Shown here: piece by piece, positions 1 through 7,639 of the stretch | Position numbering within the stretch: the stretch's first letter is position 1 | Layout of the letters: every line of letters starts with the position of its first letter | NCBI GenBank assembly: GCA_017431585.1 | Contig: JAFRKU010000073.1 | Span: 1 to 29,399, forward strand | Length of the DNA stretch: 29,399 nucleotides | Direction: 5' to 3' | From: a bacterium | GTDB taxonomy: Bacteria > Patescibacteriota > Microgenomatia > UBA1400 > PJMF01 | The notes under the pieces: model-generated | The model's input: the letters and a program-made list of their open reading frames with translations, nothing else | The model's database searches: none | What the model was told of the DNA's origin: nothing | Program-made: the position numbers and the translations under genes

Positions 1-1
1 C

Positions 2-916
2 CGCACCAACGCTCAATCGCGCGCCTTCGAAGAAGCGCTCACCCGCCGCGGCCTGCCGTATCGCCTCGTCGGCGGCTTTAAATTTTACGAACGCAAAGAA
101 GTCAAAGATGTCCTCGCCTACCTGCGCCTCTACGAAAATCCTAAAGAATCCGTCTCCGTCGCTCGCTGTCAAAAACTCGGCAAACGCCGCTTCGCCGCCT
201 ACCAGGCCTGGCGCGAGCAATACCAGGCCGATCCCGATCACGATGACTCGCCCGGCAGCGTCATTCAAGCCATTTTGCAAGCCACCAAATATCGCGAGCT
301 CTACGACGATTCCGACCCGGAAGAAGTTGTCAAACTCGACAACATCCAGGAACTGCTCGCCCACGCCAGCCAATTCGAATCCATCGCTACCTTTTTGGAA
401 AATGTGGCCTTGATTCAAGACGATTACGGCCCCGAGGGCGCCCGCGCCGAGCAAACCGAGCGCGACGAAGTCACCCTCATGAGTCTCCACTCGGCTAAAG
501 GCCTGGAATTCGAAGCCGTCTTTCTCGTTGGCCTCGAGGAAAATTTACTCCCGCACTCTCGCTCACTCATGGACGCCGATCAGCTCGCCGAGGAACGCCG
601 CCTCTGCTATGTCGGCATCACCCGGGCCAAACGCCGCCTTTTTTTCACTTGCGCCCGCCGTCGCTGGGTTTTCGGCAGTGTCCAGACGTCTTGCCGCTCT
701 CGTTTCCTTGATGATCTCGATCCCGACTTGCTCGAAGTCAACCGCCTGGAAGAATTTGACGATGGGGGAGAGCGGCTGTGGCGCCGTCGTGGCGCTACGC
801 CCAGACGTGGCCACGCCGGCCGCTCGGCTGTCCCCGAGCGCACCCTCGATACCTCAGATTCGCAGCTGACGGACTTGCTCTACGGCGATATCGATCTTGA
901 CCACCTTTTTGACTAA
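2..916 (+). CDS. uvrD: UvrD/PcrA-type 3'-5' DNA helicase, C-terminal part (5' end outside window)
   Basis: Superfamily 1A helicase involved in DNA repair and replication restart. The open frame runs from the window edge with no start inside, so only about 304 C-terminal residues are seen. Near the start is the motif IV region (RTNAQSRAFEEALTRRG, then VGGFKFYERKEVKDVLAYLRL). Motif V (VTLMSLHSAKGLEFEAVFL) and motif VI (EERRLCYVGITRAKRRLFF) follow in canonical order, the latter with the Q/R-type arginines that contact ATP. The stretch after LRLYENP is shorter than in E. coli UvrD and has a KLGKRR motif; I associate this with CPR helicases, from memory. The tail after residue 250 of the visible part is acidic and not conserved. 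The next operon's promoter starts one base after the stop codon. PcrA and UvrD cannot be separated on this fragment. Confidence 0.93.
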   Translation, partial: RTNAQSRAFEEALTRRGLPYRLVGGFKFYERKEVKDVLAYLRLYENPKESVSVARCQKLGKRRFAAYQAWREQYQADPDHDDSPGSVIQAILQATKYRELYDDSDPEEVVKLDNIQELLAHASQFESIATFLENVALIQDDYGPEGARAEQTERDEVTLMSLHSAKGLEFEAVFLVGLEENLLPHSRSLMDADQLAEERRLCYVGITRAKRRLFFTCARRRWVFGSVQTSCRSRFLDDLDPDLLEVNRLEEFDDGGERLWRRRGATPRRGHAGRSAVPERTLDTSDSQLTDLLYGDIDLDHLFD

Positions 917-945
917 TTGACAATTATTGCAAATTTTGCTATCAT
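917..945 (+). promoter_or_regulatory. Sigma70-type promoter for the two-gene surface operon
   Basis: TTGACA at 917-922, a 17-bp spacer and TATCAT at 940-945. A start near 952 would give a leader of about 32 nt containing the AAGGA Shine-Dalgarno at 974-978. It begins directly behind the helicase stop codon, so the operon is uncoupled from uvrD. Confidence 0.8.
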
Positions 946-983
946 TGGAAGCGTATGGCCAAAATATTAGCTTAAGGACATCT

Positions 984-2321
984 ATGCAGGTAGGTAAATT
1001 TTTGCGTGAACATCAGTCTCAAGTTATCCCAGTGGTTGCACTCGCCGCCATTCTGGCCATTCTCGGCCTAGCGTTTTTCTGGATTAACTCCGGTAAATCC
1101 GGCTTATCTGGCAACACTTTGGCCACCACCGATAGTCAGTATTTAAATCTCTCCCGCCAAATCATTGACGAAATCGACCGCCACACCGACGCTCGCGGTT
1201 TCTACGGCCAGTCACATTTATGCACCAAATCTGGCCACAAATACACTTGTCACATCGATCTGCATACGCTGGAAAACGGCGAGCAAGCCGCCAGCCACCG
1301 CCAAACTTTAGCCGTCATCTGGGCGAAATATCAGTATTTCCACACCACCGGCGACCAAAATATACTCAAGTCCCTCATCTCCGATGTGGAACACATGCAT
1401 GCGCTGCTCACCAATCCCGCTTGGACTCTGCAAACCAATCGCTACAACTGCATGATGATGGCCGATTTAGCGCTCGCCGACGATCTGCCTGAAGGTATCA
1501 CCGACATGGCTCGCGACATTTGCAACTACGGTTACTTTGAAGTTTATCCGGAGTCAGACGTTACTTTCGATCAGCACTATCACCCGGTTTATTCTGTCGC
1601 TCCCGCTGCTGGCGATGAGCATATCACCGACGAAGTCATCGTCTACTCCAATCCCGAACTCCACATCGACCCACGCGATCGCGCCACCTATGATGAAAAC
1701 GACGTCCGCGCCGACATCGTCGATATGCTCCATCAATACGCCGCCGACGGCACCATCATGCGCCGCTACACTGATACCGCCCACAACTTTTTCTACACCT
1801 ACCGCTTCCTGACTCGCGAACTCTATGCCGCGCTTGATCAAGCTAAAGCTTGGGAACTCAATCTCAAAACCAATCCCGATCGCGCTGCCCAAAACAAGTT
1901 AGACTATCTACTGCTCACTCGTGAAACGCTCCAATGGTTCGCTGACGCCGGTGCCAACGCCTTCGGCGGTTTCGATGCCGACTCATGCCTCATCGATCAA
2001 AACATTCGCTACTTCCTCGACAATTTCGACCACGATCTGTCGCCCCACGAGCAAACCGCTATCAACACCCGCTTCGCGGACAACAAAGATTTCACCATGT
2101 ATAGCCCCGGTTGCTCCATCGCTGCCCACCAACTCAATGGCTATCCTCTGGAAGCCGCCGGCGCCGCCAACGATATATATCTTAATAATGAATATTATGG
2201 GATTAAAGATTGGTCAGCTGGTTACTTATTTAGCGCCGGCAGTGGCGACAATCAATACGTCAACTTAGTGGAACCGAATGCTTGGGCGGCTGGTATTTTG
2301 GCCCATAGTCACGAACAATAA
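984..2321 (+). CDS. Membrane-anchored extracytoplasmic protein of unknown function
   Basis: I do not recognise the family. An ATG at 927 is in frame, but I chose 984 because AAGGA lies 5 nt upstream and because the promoter at 917-945 would place 927 inside the promoter. The product is 445 aa. After a short basic N-terminus (MQVGKFLREHQSQ) there is one hydrophobic segment at about residues 14-33 with no obvious cleavage site, so I expect an N-in, C-out anchor. The rest is soluble, with an alternation of helices and conserved-looking aromatic/His/Asp stretches (RYNCMMMADLAL, DICNYGYFEVYPES, HNFFYTYRFLTRELYAAL) that could suggest an all-helical toroid-like fold. That is a guess. The downstream secreted Cys-rich gene has its Shine-Dalgarno overlapping this stop codon, so the two are very likely translated together and work together at the cell surface. 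Confidence 0.8.
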   Translation: MQVGKFLREHQSQVIPVVALAAILAILGLAFFWINSGKSGLSGNTLATTDSQYLNLSRQIIDEIDRHTDARGFYGQSHLCTKSGHKYTCHIDLHTLENGEQAASHRQTLAVIWAKYQYFHTTGDQNILKSLISDVEHMHALLTNPAWTLQTNRYNCMMMADLALADDLPEGITDMARDICNYGYFEVYPESDVTFDQHYHPVYSVAPAAGDEHITDEVIVYSNPELHIDPRDRATYDENDVRADIVDMLHQYAADGTIMRRYTDTAHNFFYTYRFLTRELYAALDQAKAWELNLKTNPDRAAQNKLDYLLLTRETLQWFADAGANAFGGFDADSCLIDQNIRYFLDNFDHDLSPHEQTAINTRFADNKDFTMYSPGCSIAAHQLNGYPLEAAGAANDIYLNNEYYGIKDWSAGYLFSAGSGDNQYVNLVEPNAWAAGILAHSHEQ

Positions 2322-2331
2322 AGGAGGCCGC

Positions 2332-5300
2332 ATGAAACACAAATTCTCCTCGGCTCTCCTTAGCCTCGGTCTCACTCTGGCTCTGACTGCTCGCTGCGCC
2401 TCGCCCGCTCGCGCCGAAATCTACCCCGGCTACCTGACGGTTTGTGACGAATCCGTCGATGGTACAGAAGATTACAGCGCTCACCATGTCATGGTTCGCC
2501 GCTGCAACAACGACTACGCCACCTACATGCGGGTTGAGAAATTGTATGCCCAGTGGCTAGAGCAACTAGACGCTTGCCGCCGCGGTGTTTCGTCCGAGCC
2601 TTATTGCTACATGACAGAATATGCCTATTTGGCGCCCGGTGCCACTGGCACCAGCAGCGCCGATACTCACGATTTTTACCGTGGCATGGTCTATCAGTGC
2701 GGCAACGGTTGGGGTCGGTTTATGTATCACGGTGAATGTGCTTGGCAAGAATGTCCACCAGATTACAAAGCCTACAATCCCGCCGAAGCTCCCAGCTACA
2801 CGGGTTGGGAACCAGTCGGCACCTATTGGGCCCAATACCCCCGCCTCGATGGTACCGTCGACCACTCCGAAGGCCGCGACGGCAGTTATTATTCCATCAT
2901 CGAATCGCGCGGCTACGCTGGCACAGCGTGTACCACTACCACTGATTCTTGTTGCGGTAAAGACTGCACGACGTGTACTGTCCGCAATTGCTCTGCCCGC
3001 TACAATGACGTGCAAACAATTGCCCAAGGTTACCGCGGCCTCACTTTCGGCGGTGAATCCAAAGGCGATCAGCGTGCCCAATGTGATCACATTCGCTGCG
3101 ATCTGTGGGATCTTTTTTCTGATTGCGCCGGCGCCCGCGACAACATCAACGCCCGCAACAAATACTACGCCAAAGTCCAACCCAAACCCGCCGTCTGTCC
3201 GCCGCGCCATCACGCAGTGTACGTGGCCGTGTACAACAATCGCGGTGATATGTATGTTTGTGTCCCCACCGATGGCTATGATCGTCATGGTAACCCCTTG
3301 CCCAATGTGGATATCCACGGCAATTCTATCGGTTACAGTGGTCTAGCTGCTTGCCAGCACGATTGCGACTACACCTGCGCCGACGCCGAAGGCTTCATGG
3401 CCTCTTGTCCCGCCGGCACTCATATTTCAGCCACCGGTATCTGGACGGCGCCCGTGGGCGATGGTTGCTCCAAAACTCTCAATTGTATCCGTGCCTGCCA
3501 ACCAGATAATATTCCTGATCCACATGGTTGTCATACCACTTGTTCGGTGACTGGTGACGATGGTCATGGGAATGTTTCCACTGAATGTCATCTGGATTGT
3601 CAAGCGAAAGTCACTTGTAATTCACCTGATTGCAGCGGCACTGGCGCCACTCGTGGCGAATACCAAATTCCGTACTATCCCGCTTGGCAAGATACATCAC
3701 ACAATTATTATTACACTTGCTGGGTAGACAACGGTTGCAGTTATCAAACATACAATAGTTGCAAATCGGAAACTTCATGTAATTGTGATAAAGACGGCAA
3801 AAATTGTCAAACATGTTGTGTTCCTGGCTACGATACCCATTATTATGGCTGTTACGTCGCCAACGCCTGCCACATTTATGTTTCGTCAGGCAAATGGCCC
3901 TATGGTTACTGTATTTTCGGCGGTTGCGCCAAATGCGGCCGGCCGGATAGTTGTCAGACCGACCAAGTCCCCGGCAAATTCGGCGGCTATTGCAAACATT
4001 GTGGCAACAATGGCTGCAGTGCCGAGCACGGCGGCGAAGAATATTACTACGTCAAATCATGTCGTATCCCGTCTTGCCCCAAAGAAGGTAGTATCCAAAC
4101 CGTCCTCCAAGAAGACAAGTACACCGACTATTGTGGCAAGCATTCGTCCGTGGTCGGCCCAGGCAACACTGGTTTGCGCAAAATCGGCGGCGTCTTCCAA
4201 TGTACCAGCGAGTACAAACCCGACGTGGAGCAAATGAACTCCCAAGATAAAGCCTGTGGCAGTGCCACCGGTTGCACGGATGCCGGCATGACCTGCTGGG
4301 CACCCAAGCCCTGCTCCGGTACGTATCCAGACGAATACACCACCGGTACTGGCATTTTCATTCCGGATAAATCCTTGACCTATCCGGGTATTGGCCAAAC
4401 CGGCACTGCCGGCAAACTCGGCTATCGCTGCGGTAAATATTATCCGTTAGGCAAGCCCATTTGGCACACCGATGGCGATATTTACGCCGAAGGCGGCACC
4501 AAAGACAGCTCTACCGGCAACGATTCCAGTCAGCAACACAATATTTCTGGCGCTCAAACGTGCCACAACATGAAACACTATGCTGACACGGATTATTTGA
4601 CGGCCGACAATGCCTTCAGCAATGACGACATCGAGCTCAATTATGCCTATTTCACCAATTTGGTCAATTATGACCACTTGCAACTGTGCGACTCCGATAC
4701 TTTGCAAGCCGACGAAAAAGGCATCGTCACTTGCCGCCTGCTCAACAATGACACCACCAAAAACATTGAGACCAACTATTTGTCTGGTCATAATAAGTAC
4801 GTGGTTTTCATCGAAGGCGACCTGGAAGTCAACCAAGCGGTGTATGCCGAGACCAATAATATCAAAGCTTTCATTGTCTCCGGCGATATCACTTTCGCCC
4901 ACAGCGAGCGCCACACCGTCGATACCGTCGGCCGCCCGTTCCCCGATGCGGAATATTGTCCGCGACCGGAACACGCCAAAATCCAAGGCCTCTACATCGC
5001 GCGCAAATTCTACTTTGCGCACCAACCGGTGGTCTTCGACAACGATTTCAACGCTGGCTTGCGCTGCGATAGTCAGATTATCATCTACGGCTCGCTCATC
5101 CAATACAAGGCCAACGATGCTGACTGCGTGGGCGCCGATGGACCGTGCAGCCCCGAAGAATTGGCGGATCGCCACAATTTCAAGATCGATAATACTTTCG
5201 TCGGTTGCAATCTCGACCGCACCCAAGACATCGATTTGGCGACCTACCATGATCCCAATTTGGACAAGCCCACCTTCGCCATTTTCTATCGCGCGGACTT

Positions 5301-5367
5301 AGCCGATACCGCCAATCTGCCTTCGTGGTTGGCGGGCAGTTCTACTCAGCGCTACGAAACCAACTAA
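2332..5367 (+). CDS. Very large Cys-rich secreted protein
   Basis: 1011 aa from the ATG at 2332, chosen because AAGGAGG at 2321-2327 is ideally spaced and the N-terminus becomes a classical signal peptide: MKHK, a hydrophobic core, and ARA|E cleavage near residue 28. The mature protein has about 65 cysteines. Most lie between residues 30 and 690, many as CxxC, CC or CxxxC pairs, mixed with many Tyr and Gly; a dense disulfide-bonded or metal-binding array is likely. The last roughly 300 residues hold only a few Cys and contain a pattern I recall from other CPR secreted proteins: VVFIEGDLEV, IKAFIVSGDITF, IQGLYIARKFYF, IIIYGSLIQYK, then FAIFYRADLAD. These regularly spaced beta-strands suggest a beta-helix or bactofilin-like domain. 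No sortase LPxTG-like tail is visible. Function unknown; an adhesin or surface-structure component is only an inference. Confidence 0.9.
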   Translation: MKHKFSSALLSLGLTLALTARCASPARAEIYPGYLTVCDESVDGTEDYSAHHVMVRRCNNDYATYMRVEKLYAQWLEQLDACRRGVSSEPYCYMTEYAYLAPGATGTSSADTHDFYRGMVYQCGNGWGRFMYHGECAWQECPPDYKAYNPAEAPSYTGWEPVGTYWAQYPRLDGTVDHSEGRDGSYYSIIESRGYAGTACTTTTDSCCGKDCTTCTVRNCSARYNDVQTIAQGYRGLTFGGESKGDQRAQCDHIRCDLWDLFSDCAGARDNINARNKYYAKVQPKPAVCPPRHHAVYVAVYNNRGDMYVCVPTDGYDRHGNPLPNVDIHGNSIGYSGLAACQHDCDYTCADAEGFMASCPAGTHISATGIWTAPVGDGCSKTLNCIRACQPDNIPDPHGCHTTCSVTGDDGHGNVSTECHLDCQAKVTCNSPDCSGTGATRGEYQIPYYPAWQDTSHNYYYTCWVDNGCSYQTYNSCKSETSCNCDKDGKNCQTCCVPGYDTHYYGCYVANACHIYVSSGKWPYGYCIFGGCAKCGRPDSCQTDQVPGKFGGYCKHCGNNGCSAEHGGEEYYYVKSCRIPSCPKEGSIQTVLQEDKYTDYCGKHSSVVGPGNTGLRKIGGVFQCTSEYKPDVEQMNSQDKACGSATGCTDAGMTCWAPKPCSGTYPDEYTTGTGIFIPDKSLTYPGIGQTGTAGKLGYRCGKYYPLGKPIWHTDGDIYAEGGTKDSSTGNDSSQQHNISGAQTCHNMKHYADTDYLTADNAFSNDDIELNYAYFTNLVNYDHLQLCDSDTLQADEKGIVTCRLLNNDTTKNIETNYLSGHNKYVVFIEGDLEVNQAVYAETNNIKAFIVSGDITFAHSERHTVDTVGRPFPDAEYCPRPEHAKIQGLYIARKFYFAHQPVVFDNDFNAGLRCDSQIIIYGSLIQYKANDADCVGADGPCSPEELADRHNFKIDNTFVGCNLDRTQDIDLATYHDPNLDKPTFAIFYRADLADTANLPSWLAGSSTQRYETN

Positions 5368-5385
5368 AAGCGGCTCAATTTTGCT

Positions 5386-5414
5386 GGTGCCAGCCCCTCA
5401 TCGGGGCTGGCACC
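5386..5414 (+). terminator. 12-bp perfect hairpin after the surface operon
   Basis: Arms 5386-5397 (GGTGCCAGCCCC) and 5403-5414 pair perfectly around a 5-nt loop, 18 nt after the stop codon at 5367. No U-tract follows directly (the nearest T6 starts at 5431), so it may be an mRNA-stabilising 3' hairpin or a weak terminator rather than a textbook intrinsic one. Confidence 0.6.
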
Positions 5415-5424
5415 CATCAGTTGC

Positions 5425-5460
5425 GGGACATTTTTTCGACTATAGTCGAAAAAATATCCC
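5425..5460. repeat. 36-nt near-perfect palindrome in AT-rich intergenic DNA
   Basis: The core 5431-5454 is perfectly self-complementary (T6, CGAC, TATA, GTCG, A6). It extends outward to GGGACA/TATCCC with a single mismatch (5429 against 5456). It could be an operator or a binding/recombination site; as RNA it would form a long A/U hairpin. The rest of 5461-5716 contains no gene I can support, only AT-rich sequence and further short dyads. Confidence 0.6.
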
Positions 5461-5556
5461 ATTCTCCGTTATTTTTCCGTGTACAGTCGATAAATTTGCT
5501 ACATATCGCCCTTTTTTATCAGGCCACAGTCGAAACTGACCGAAAAATATGTGAAA

Positions 5557-5574
5557 TTTTGTCTACAGACAAAA
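5557..5574. repeat. Palindrome TTTTGTCT-AC-AGACAAAA
   Basis: 8-bp arms around a 2-nt centre. A smaller dyad (CAGT-CGAA-ACTG) lies near 5526-5537. Together with 5425-5460 the AGTC/GACT motif recurs several times within 150 bp, upstream of the promoter at 5717. Possibly binding sites for one regulator; nothing in the sequence identifies it. Confidence 0.4.
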
Positions 5575-5716
5575 AGTCTATCGTACAAATTATTTTTACA
5601 CAATATGACATTTATTAGCTATACACCGCAAAATTTTAGTTTGAAAAAACTGCTCAAAATTGCTAAATCACGGTGCACCAATATTTTTCGTCGTCCACAT
5701 CTGGACAAAAGTGCTC

Positions 5717-5745
5717 TTGACAAAATTTTGCCCCTTTGGTAAAAT
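5717..5745 (+). promoter_or_regulatory. Near-consensus sigma70 promoter
   Basis: TTGACA at 5717-5722, an exactly 17-bp spacer and TAAAAT at 5740-5745. The expected start at about 5752 lies 3 nt before an ATG at 5755. It drives a transcript of about 150 nt that ends at the terminator at 5871-5900. Confidence 0.8.
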
Positions 5746-5754
5746 CCACCCAAT

Positions 5755-5847
5755 ATGCAAAATATGCATTGCTACCAGCAACTCCGCGGCACCGACTTTG
5801 TCGACGTGGTCGTCAAAGTGCGCCACGCGAGGGGGCAGTTTAAGTAA
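5755..5847 (+). CDS. Possible 30-aa leader peptide, or the body of a small RNA
   Basis: ORF of 30 codons (MQNMHCYQQLRG...ARGQFK) starting about 3 nt after the predicted transcription start, so it would be translated leaderless. A Val-rich stretch, DVVVKV, occurs near the middle. The DNA between 5800 and 5820 also folds into an imperfect hairpin (TTTG-CGAC / GTCG-CAAA), so a non-coding RNA of about 150 nt (5752-5900) is an equally good reading. The stop codon lies just inside the antiterminator hairpin described next, which is the geometry of translation-coupled attenuation. I cannot decide between sRNA and leader peptide from the sequence. Confidence 0.4.
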   Translation: MQNMHCYQQLRGTDFVDVVVKVRHARGQFK

Positions 5848-5875
5848 AAAACAAGAGCAAAACTCAAACTGCCCC
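5832..5875 (+). promoter_or_regulatory. Antiterminator-like hairpin that competes with the terminator
   Basis: 5832-5841 (GGGGCAGTTT) pairs perfectly with 5866-5875 (AAACTGCCCC). The 3' arm shares bases 5871-5875 with the 5' arm of the terminator, so the two hairpins cannot form together. A ribosome finishing the ORF at 5847 would mask the 5' arm and favour termination. Confidence 0.55.
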
Positions 5876-5900
5876 TCACTCAAACTGAGGGGCGTTTTTT
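5871..5900 (+). terminator. Intrinsic terminator
   Basis: 8-bp stem GCCCCTCA (5871-5878) with TGAGGGGC (5886-5893), a 7-nt loop, then G and T6 (5895-5900). It is a textbook rho-independent terminator between the promoter at 5717 and the ORF at 5917. A direct repeat ACTCAAACTG (5862-5871 and 5878-5887) brings the two alternative folds about. Confidence 0.85.
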
Positions 5901-5916
5901 AAAAAAGAAAGATAAA

Positions 5917-6213
5917 ATGCAAACACAAAACATAAACAAGAACATAGAAAGAATACCAAGAAGCAAGCTAGAAGTTGTGAGTGGTACAACTAGAAAGGCA
6001 CGTATGACAAATATGTCACACCGCACTGGAGCGCGCACCCCTGCGCTCAGGCAGGACCAAACCTGTCAGCCGGATTCGCTGTCCAATGACATGCTAATCC
6101 GCGCTTTGGGGCGCTGGAATGAGCAGGGCAACAACTGCGCCATCACCAGACGAAACGGTTTTGCCAGCTATTCGCTGCTGCGCACCTTGATGATGCAAAG
6201 GATAGCCTGCTGA
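5917..6213 (+). CDS. Hypothetical 98-aa basic protein
   Basis: I do not recognise it. The ATG at 5917 follows the terminator T-tract by 16 nt, with a weak purine-rich AAGAAAGA as possible ribosome site. The first 30 codons are strongly A-rich (Lys, Asn, Ile, Arg), while the remainder has the usual G+C level (GARTPALRQDQTCQP, SNDMLIRALGRWNEQ). That composition break could mean a wrong start or a hybrid ORF. It has no signal peptide or membrane segment. It is convergent with rmlC, with only 12 bp between stop codons. If real, its expression would depend on read-through of the attenuator at 5832-5900. Confidence 0.4.
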   Translation: MQTQNINKNIERIPRSKLEVVSGTTRKARMTNMSHRTGARTPALRQDQTCQPDSLSNDMLIRALGRWNEQGNNCAITRRNGFASYSLLRTLMMQRIAC

Positions 6214-6225
6214 TGCCAGCTCTTT

Positions 6226-6762
6226 TCATCCCTTCTCGATTTCCCAGACGTGTGAGCCCCACGTATCCCACGCCAATCGCCACTCGTCTGGGGAGTCGGG
6301 ATCGAATTGTTGCGTCACCGCATAAAAAAGACTCATTGGTTTCTCGAAAGGATTGGCGCAACCATGAGCCACCCCTTCCGGGATGACCAAAGCTAGGTTT
6401 TTGCCCGCTCCCAACACAAGCGTCATGTGCGAGTCAAAAGTCGGCGAATCTTCGCGCAAATCGTGCAAATTAACCAACAATCTGTCATACGGCGGGCAAA
6501 ACCACAAATCTTTCTGATGCTGGTGATAATGATAAGCCTTGACCGCTCCGCACAAATTGTATGACCAATTCAGCTGCCGGATCACAAACTCTTGTTTCAC
6601 CCCGCGCACTTGCCCCTCGGCTTCGTAGCGCAAAATTTCCGCGAAATTCCCGTCCACCGTCGAAAACCACGGACTGTTGACAATCTCCACGCCGTCAATC
6701 GTCGCTTTTTTGGCATACGATTTCGTGGTCTGCCTTTGCAAATATTTCCTTGCAATTTTCAT
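6226..6762 (-). CDS. rmlC: RmlC-like dTDP-4-dehydrorhamnose 3,5-epimerase (cupin)
   Basis: 178 aa, the family's usual length (about 180). In the rhamnose pathway RmlC epimerises C3 and C5 of dTDP-4-keto-6-deoxyglucose. A cupin His cluster is at residues 78-82 (HYHQH), followed by KDLWFCPPYDRLLVNLHDLR, which corresponds to the RmlC strand region with substrate phosphate contacts. PEGVAHG at 128-134 matches the PxGxAHG signature. The canonical RGLHxQ around the catalytic His is replaced by KAYHYHQHQ, so a variant specificity is possible. The start ATG (6762) lies 4 nt after the rmlD stop, and the gene is last in the trx-rmlB-rmlD-rmlC operon. No terminator is visible before the convergent ORF. 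Confidence 0.85.
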   Translation of the reverse strand: MKIARKYLQRQTTKSYAKKATIDGVEIVNSPWFSTVDGNFAEILRYEAEGQVRGVKQEFVIRQLNWSYNLCGAVKAYHYHQHQKDLWFCPPYDRLLVNLHDLREDSPTFDSHMTLVLGAGKNLALVIPEGVAHGCANPFEKPMSLFYAVTQQFDPDSPDEWRLAWDTWGSHVWEIEKG

Positions 6763-6766
6763 GAGT

Positions 6767-7639
6767 TTATTCCATTTCTACTTTCCCAATCGCCTCGCGA
6801 ATCGTCCGCGGCGCAAAGTCACTCACGCTCCGCCACCGCTCACAATTCAGAGCCGTGTTGCGCTGATACGGCCGAGCACTGGAACGTAAATATGTTTCCA
6901 AGTCACCCGCTTTCACCTCACCTGGCAACTGCAAAATCTCTTTCACGGCCAGCGCAAAATCATAATCCGTCCAACTCTCGCCATTGCTAGCGTGATACAC
7001 GCCCACCGGCTGCGCTCGCAGCGCGAAGTCGATGCCTTTGATCAAATCTTCAATATAAGTCGGCCCAAAAAAGTGATTGGTAAACTGTGGATACAAGCTG
7101 TTTTCCCGCAAGCCATTTATAATCCGCCACAATGTATCAACTTTTTTGAACGGAGTGGTACTAAAAGGCTGATCTATCCGCAAAATCACACTTGCACCTT
7201 TTTGGGCCTGCTCCCGCAACACCACCTTTTCGGCTTCATATTTGGTGCGACCGTACCACTCGATCGGGGAAGGCGTATCCGTTTCCACGTAAGGATCGGT
7301 TTTTTGTCCGTCAAAAACAAACGCCGTGGACAAATGAATCAAATAAATCCCGTGCTGCGCACATGCTCGCGCGATATTATCCGTCCCATCCACGTTTATC
7401 CGCCACGCCGGTCCCGTTTTATCATCCGTTTGCTCAAAAGCCCCATTGACATTGGTATACGCGGCCAAATGCACCATCGCTTCCGCGCCGCCCGCCTGCG
7501 CTATCGCCGCTTCCACCGCCCCCGCATCCGTGATATCCGTCGAGGATGTCCACGGAATAATTTGGTACCGATCGCGCAAACTCGCCACCAACTTGCTGCC
7601 CACCAAACCGCTACTGCCGCTGACAATGATTTTTTTCAT
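6767..7639 (-). CDS. rmlD: RmlD-like dTDP-4-dehydrorhamnose reductase (extended SDR)
   Basis: 290 aa. It catalyses the last NAD(P)H-dependent step to dTDP-L-rhamnose. The Rossmann GxxGxxG is at residues 8-14 (GSSGLVG), and the YxxxK catalytic pair is Y129/K133 in WYGRTKYEAEK. HLAAYTNV and HLSTAFVFDG are typical of RmlD. The frame is open further upstream, but I chose the ATG at 7639: it gives the standard MKKIIVSGSSG N-terminus, has AGAGGG before it and overlaps the rmlB stop as ATGA. The family includes other NDP-sugar reductases, so the sugar is inferred from the operon. Confidence 0.88.
   Translation of the reverse strand: MKKIIVSGSSGLVGSKLVASLRDRYQIIPWTSSTDITDAGAVEAAIAQAGGAEAMVHLAAYTNVNGAFEQTDDKTGPAWRINVDGTDNIARACAQHGIYLIHLSTAFVFDGQKTDPYVETDTPSPIEWYGRTKYEAEKVVLREQAQKGASVILRIDQPFSTTPFKKVDTLWRIINGLRENSLYPQFTNHFFGPTYIEDLIKGIDFALRAQPVGVYHASNGESWTDYDFALAVKEILQLPGEVKAGDLETYLRSSARPYQRNTALNCERWRSVSDFAPRTIREAIGKVEME

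Noticed and set aside
927..983. Longer N-terminus for the first surface-operon protein
   Set aside because: The in-frame ATG at 927 lies within the promoter (917-945) and lacks a ribosome site; 984 has both.
1554..1892. Long antisense ORFs inside the surface-operon genes (also 2566-3318 and 4447-5250)
   Set aside because: They mirror the G+C-rich third positions of the plus-strand genes, have no ribosome sites and give low-complexity Ile/Val/Gly-rich products. They are shadows.
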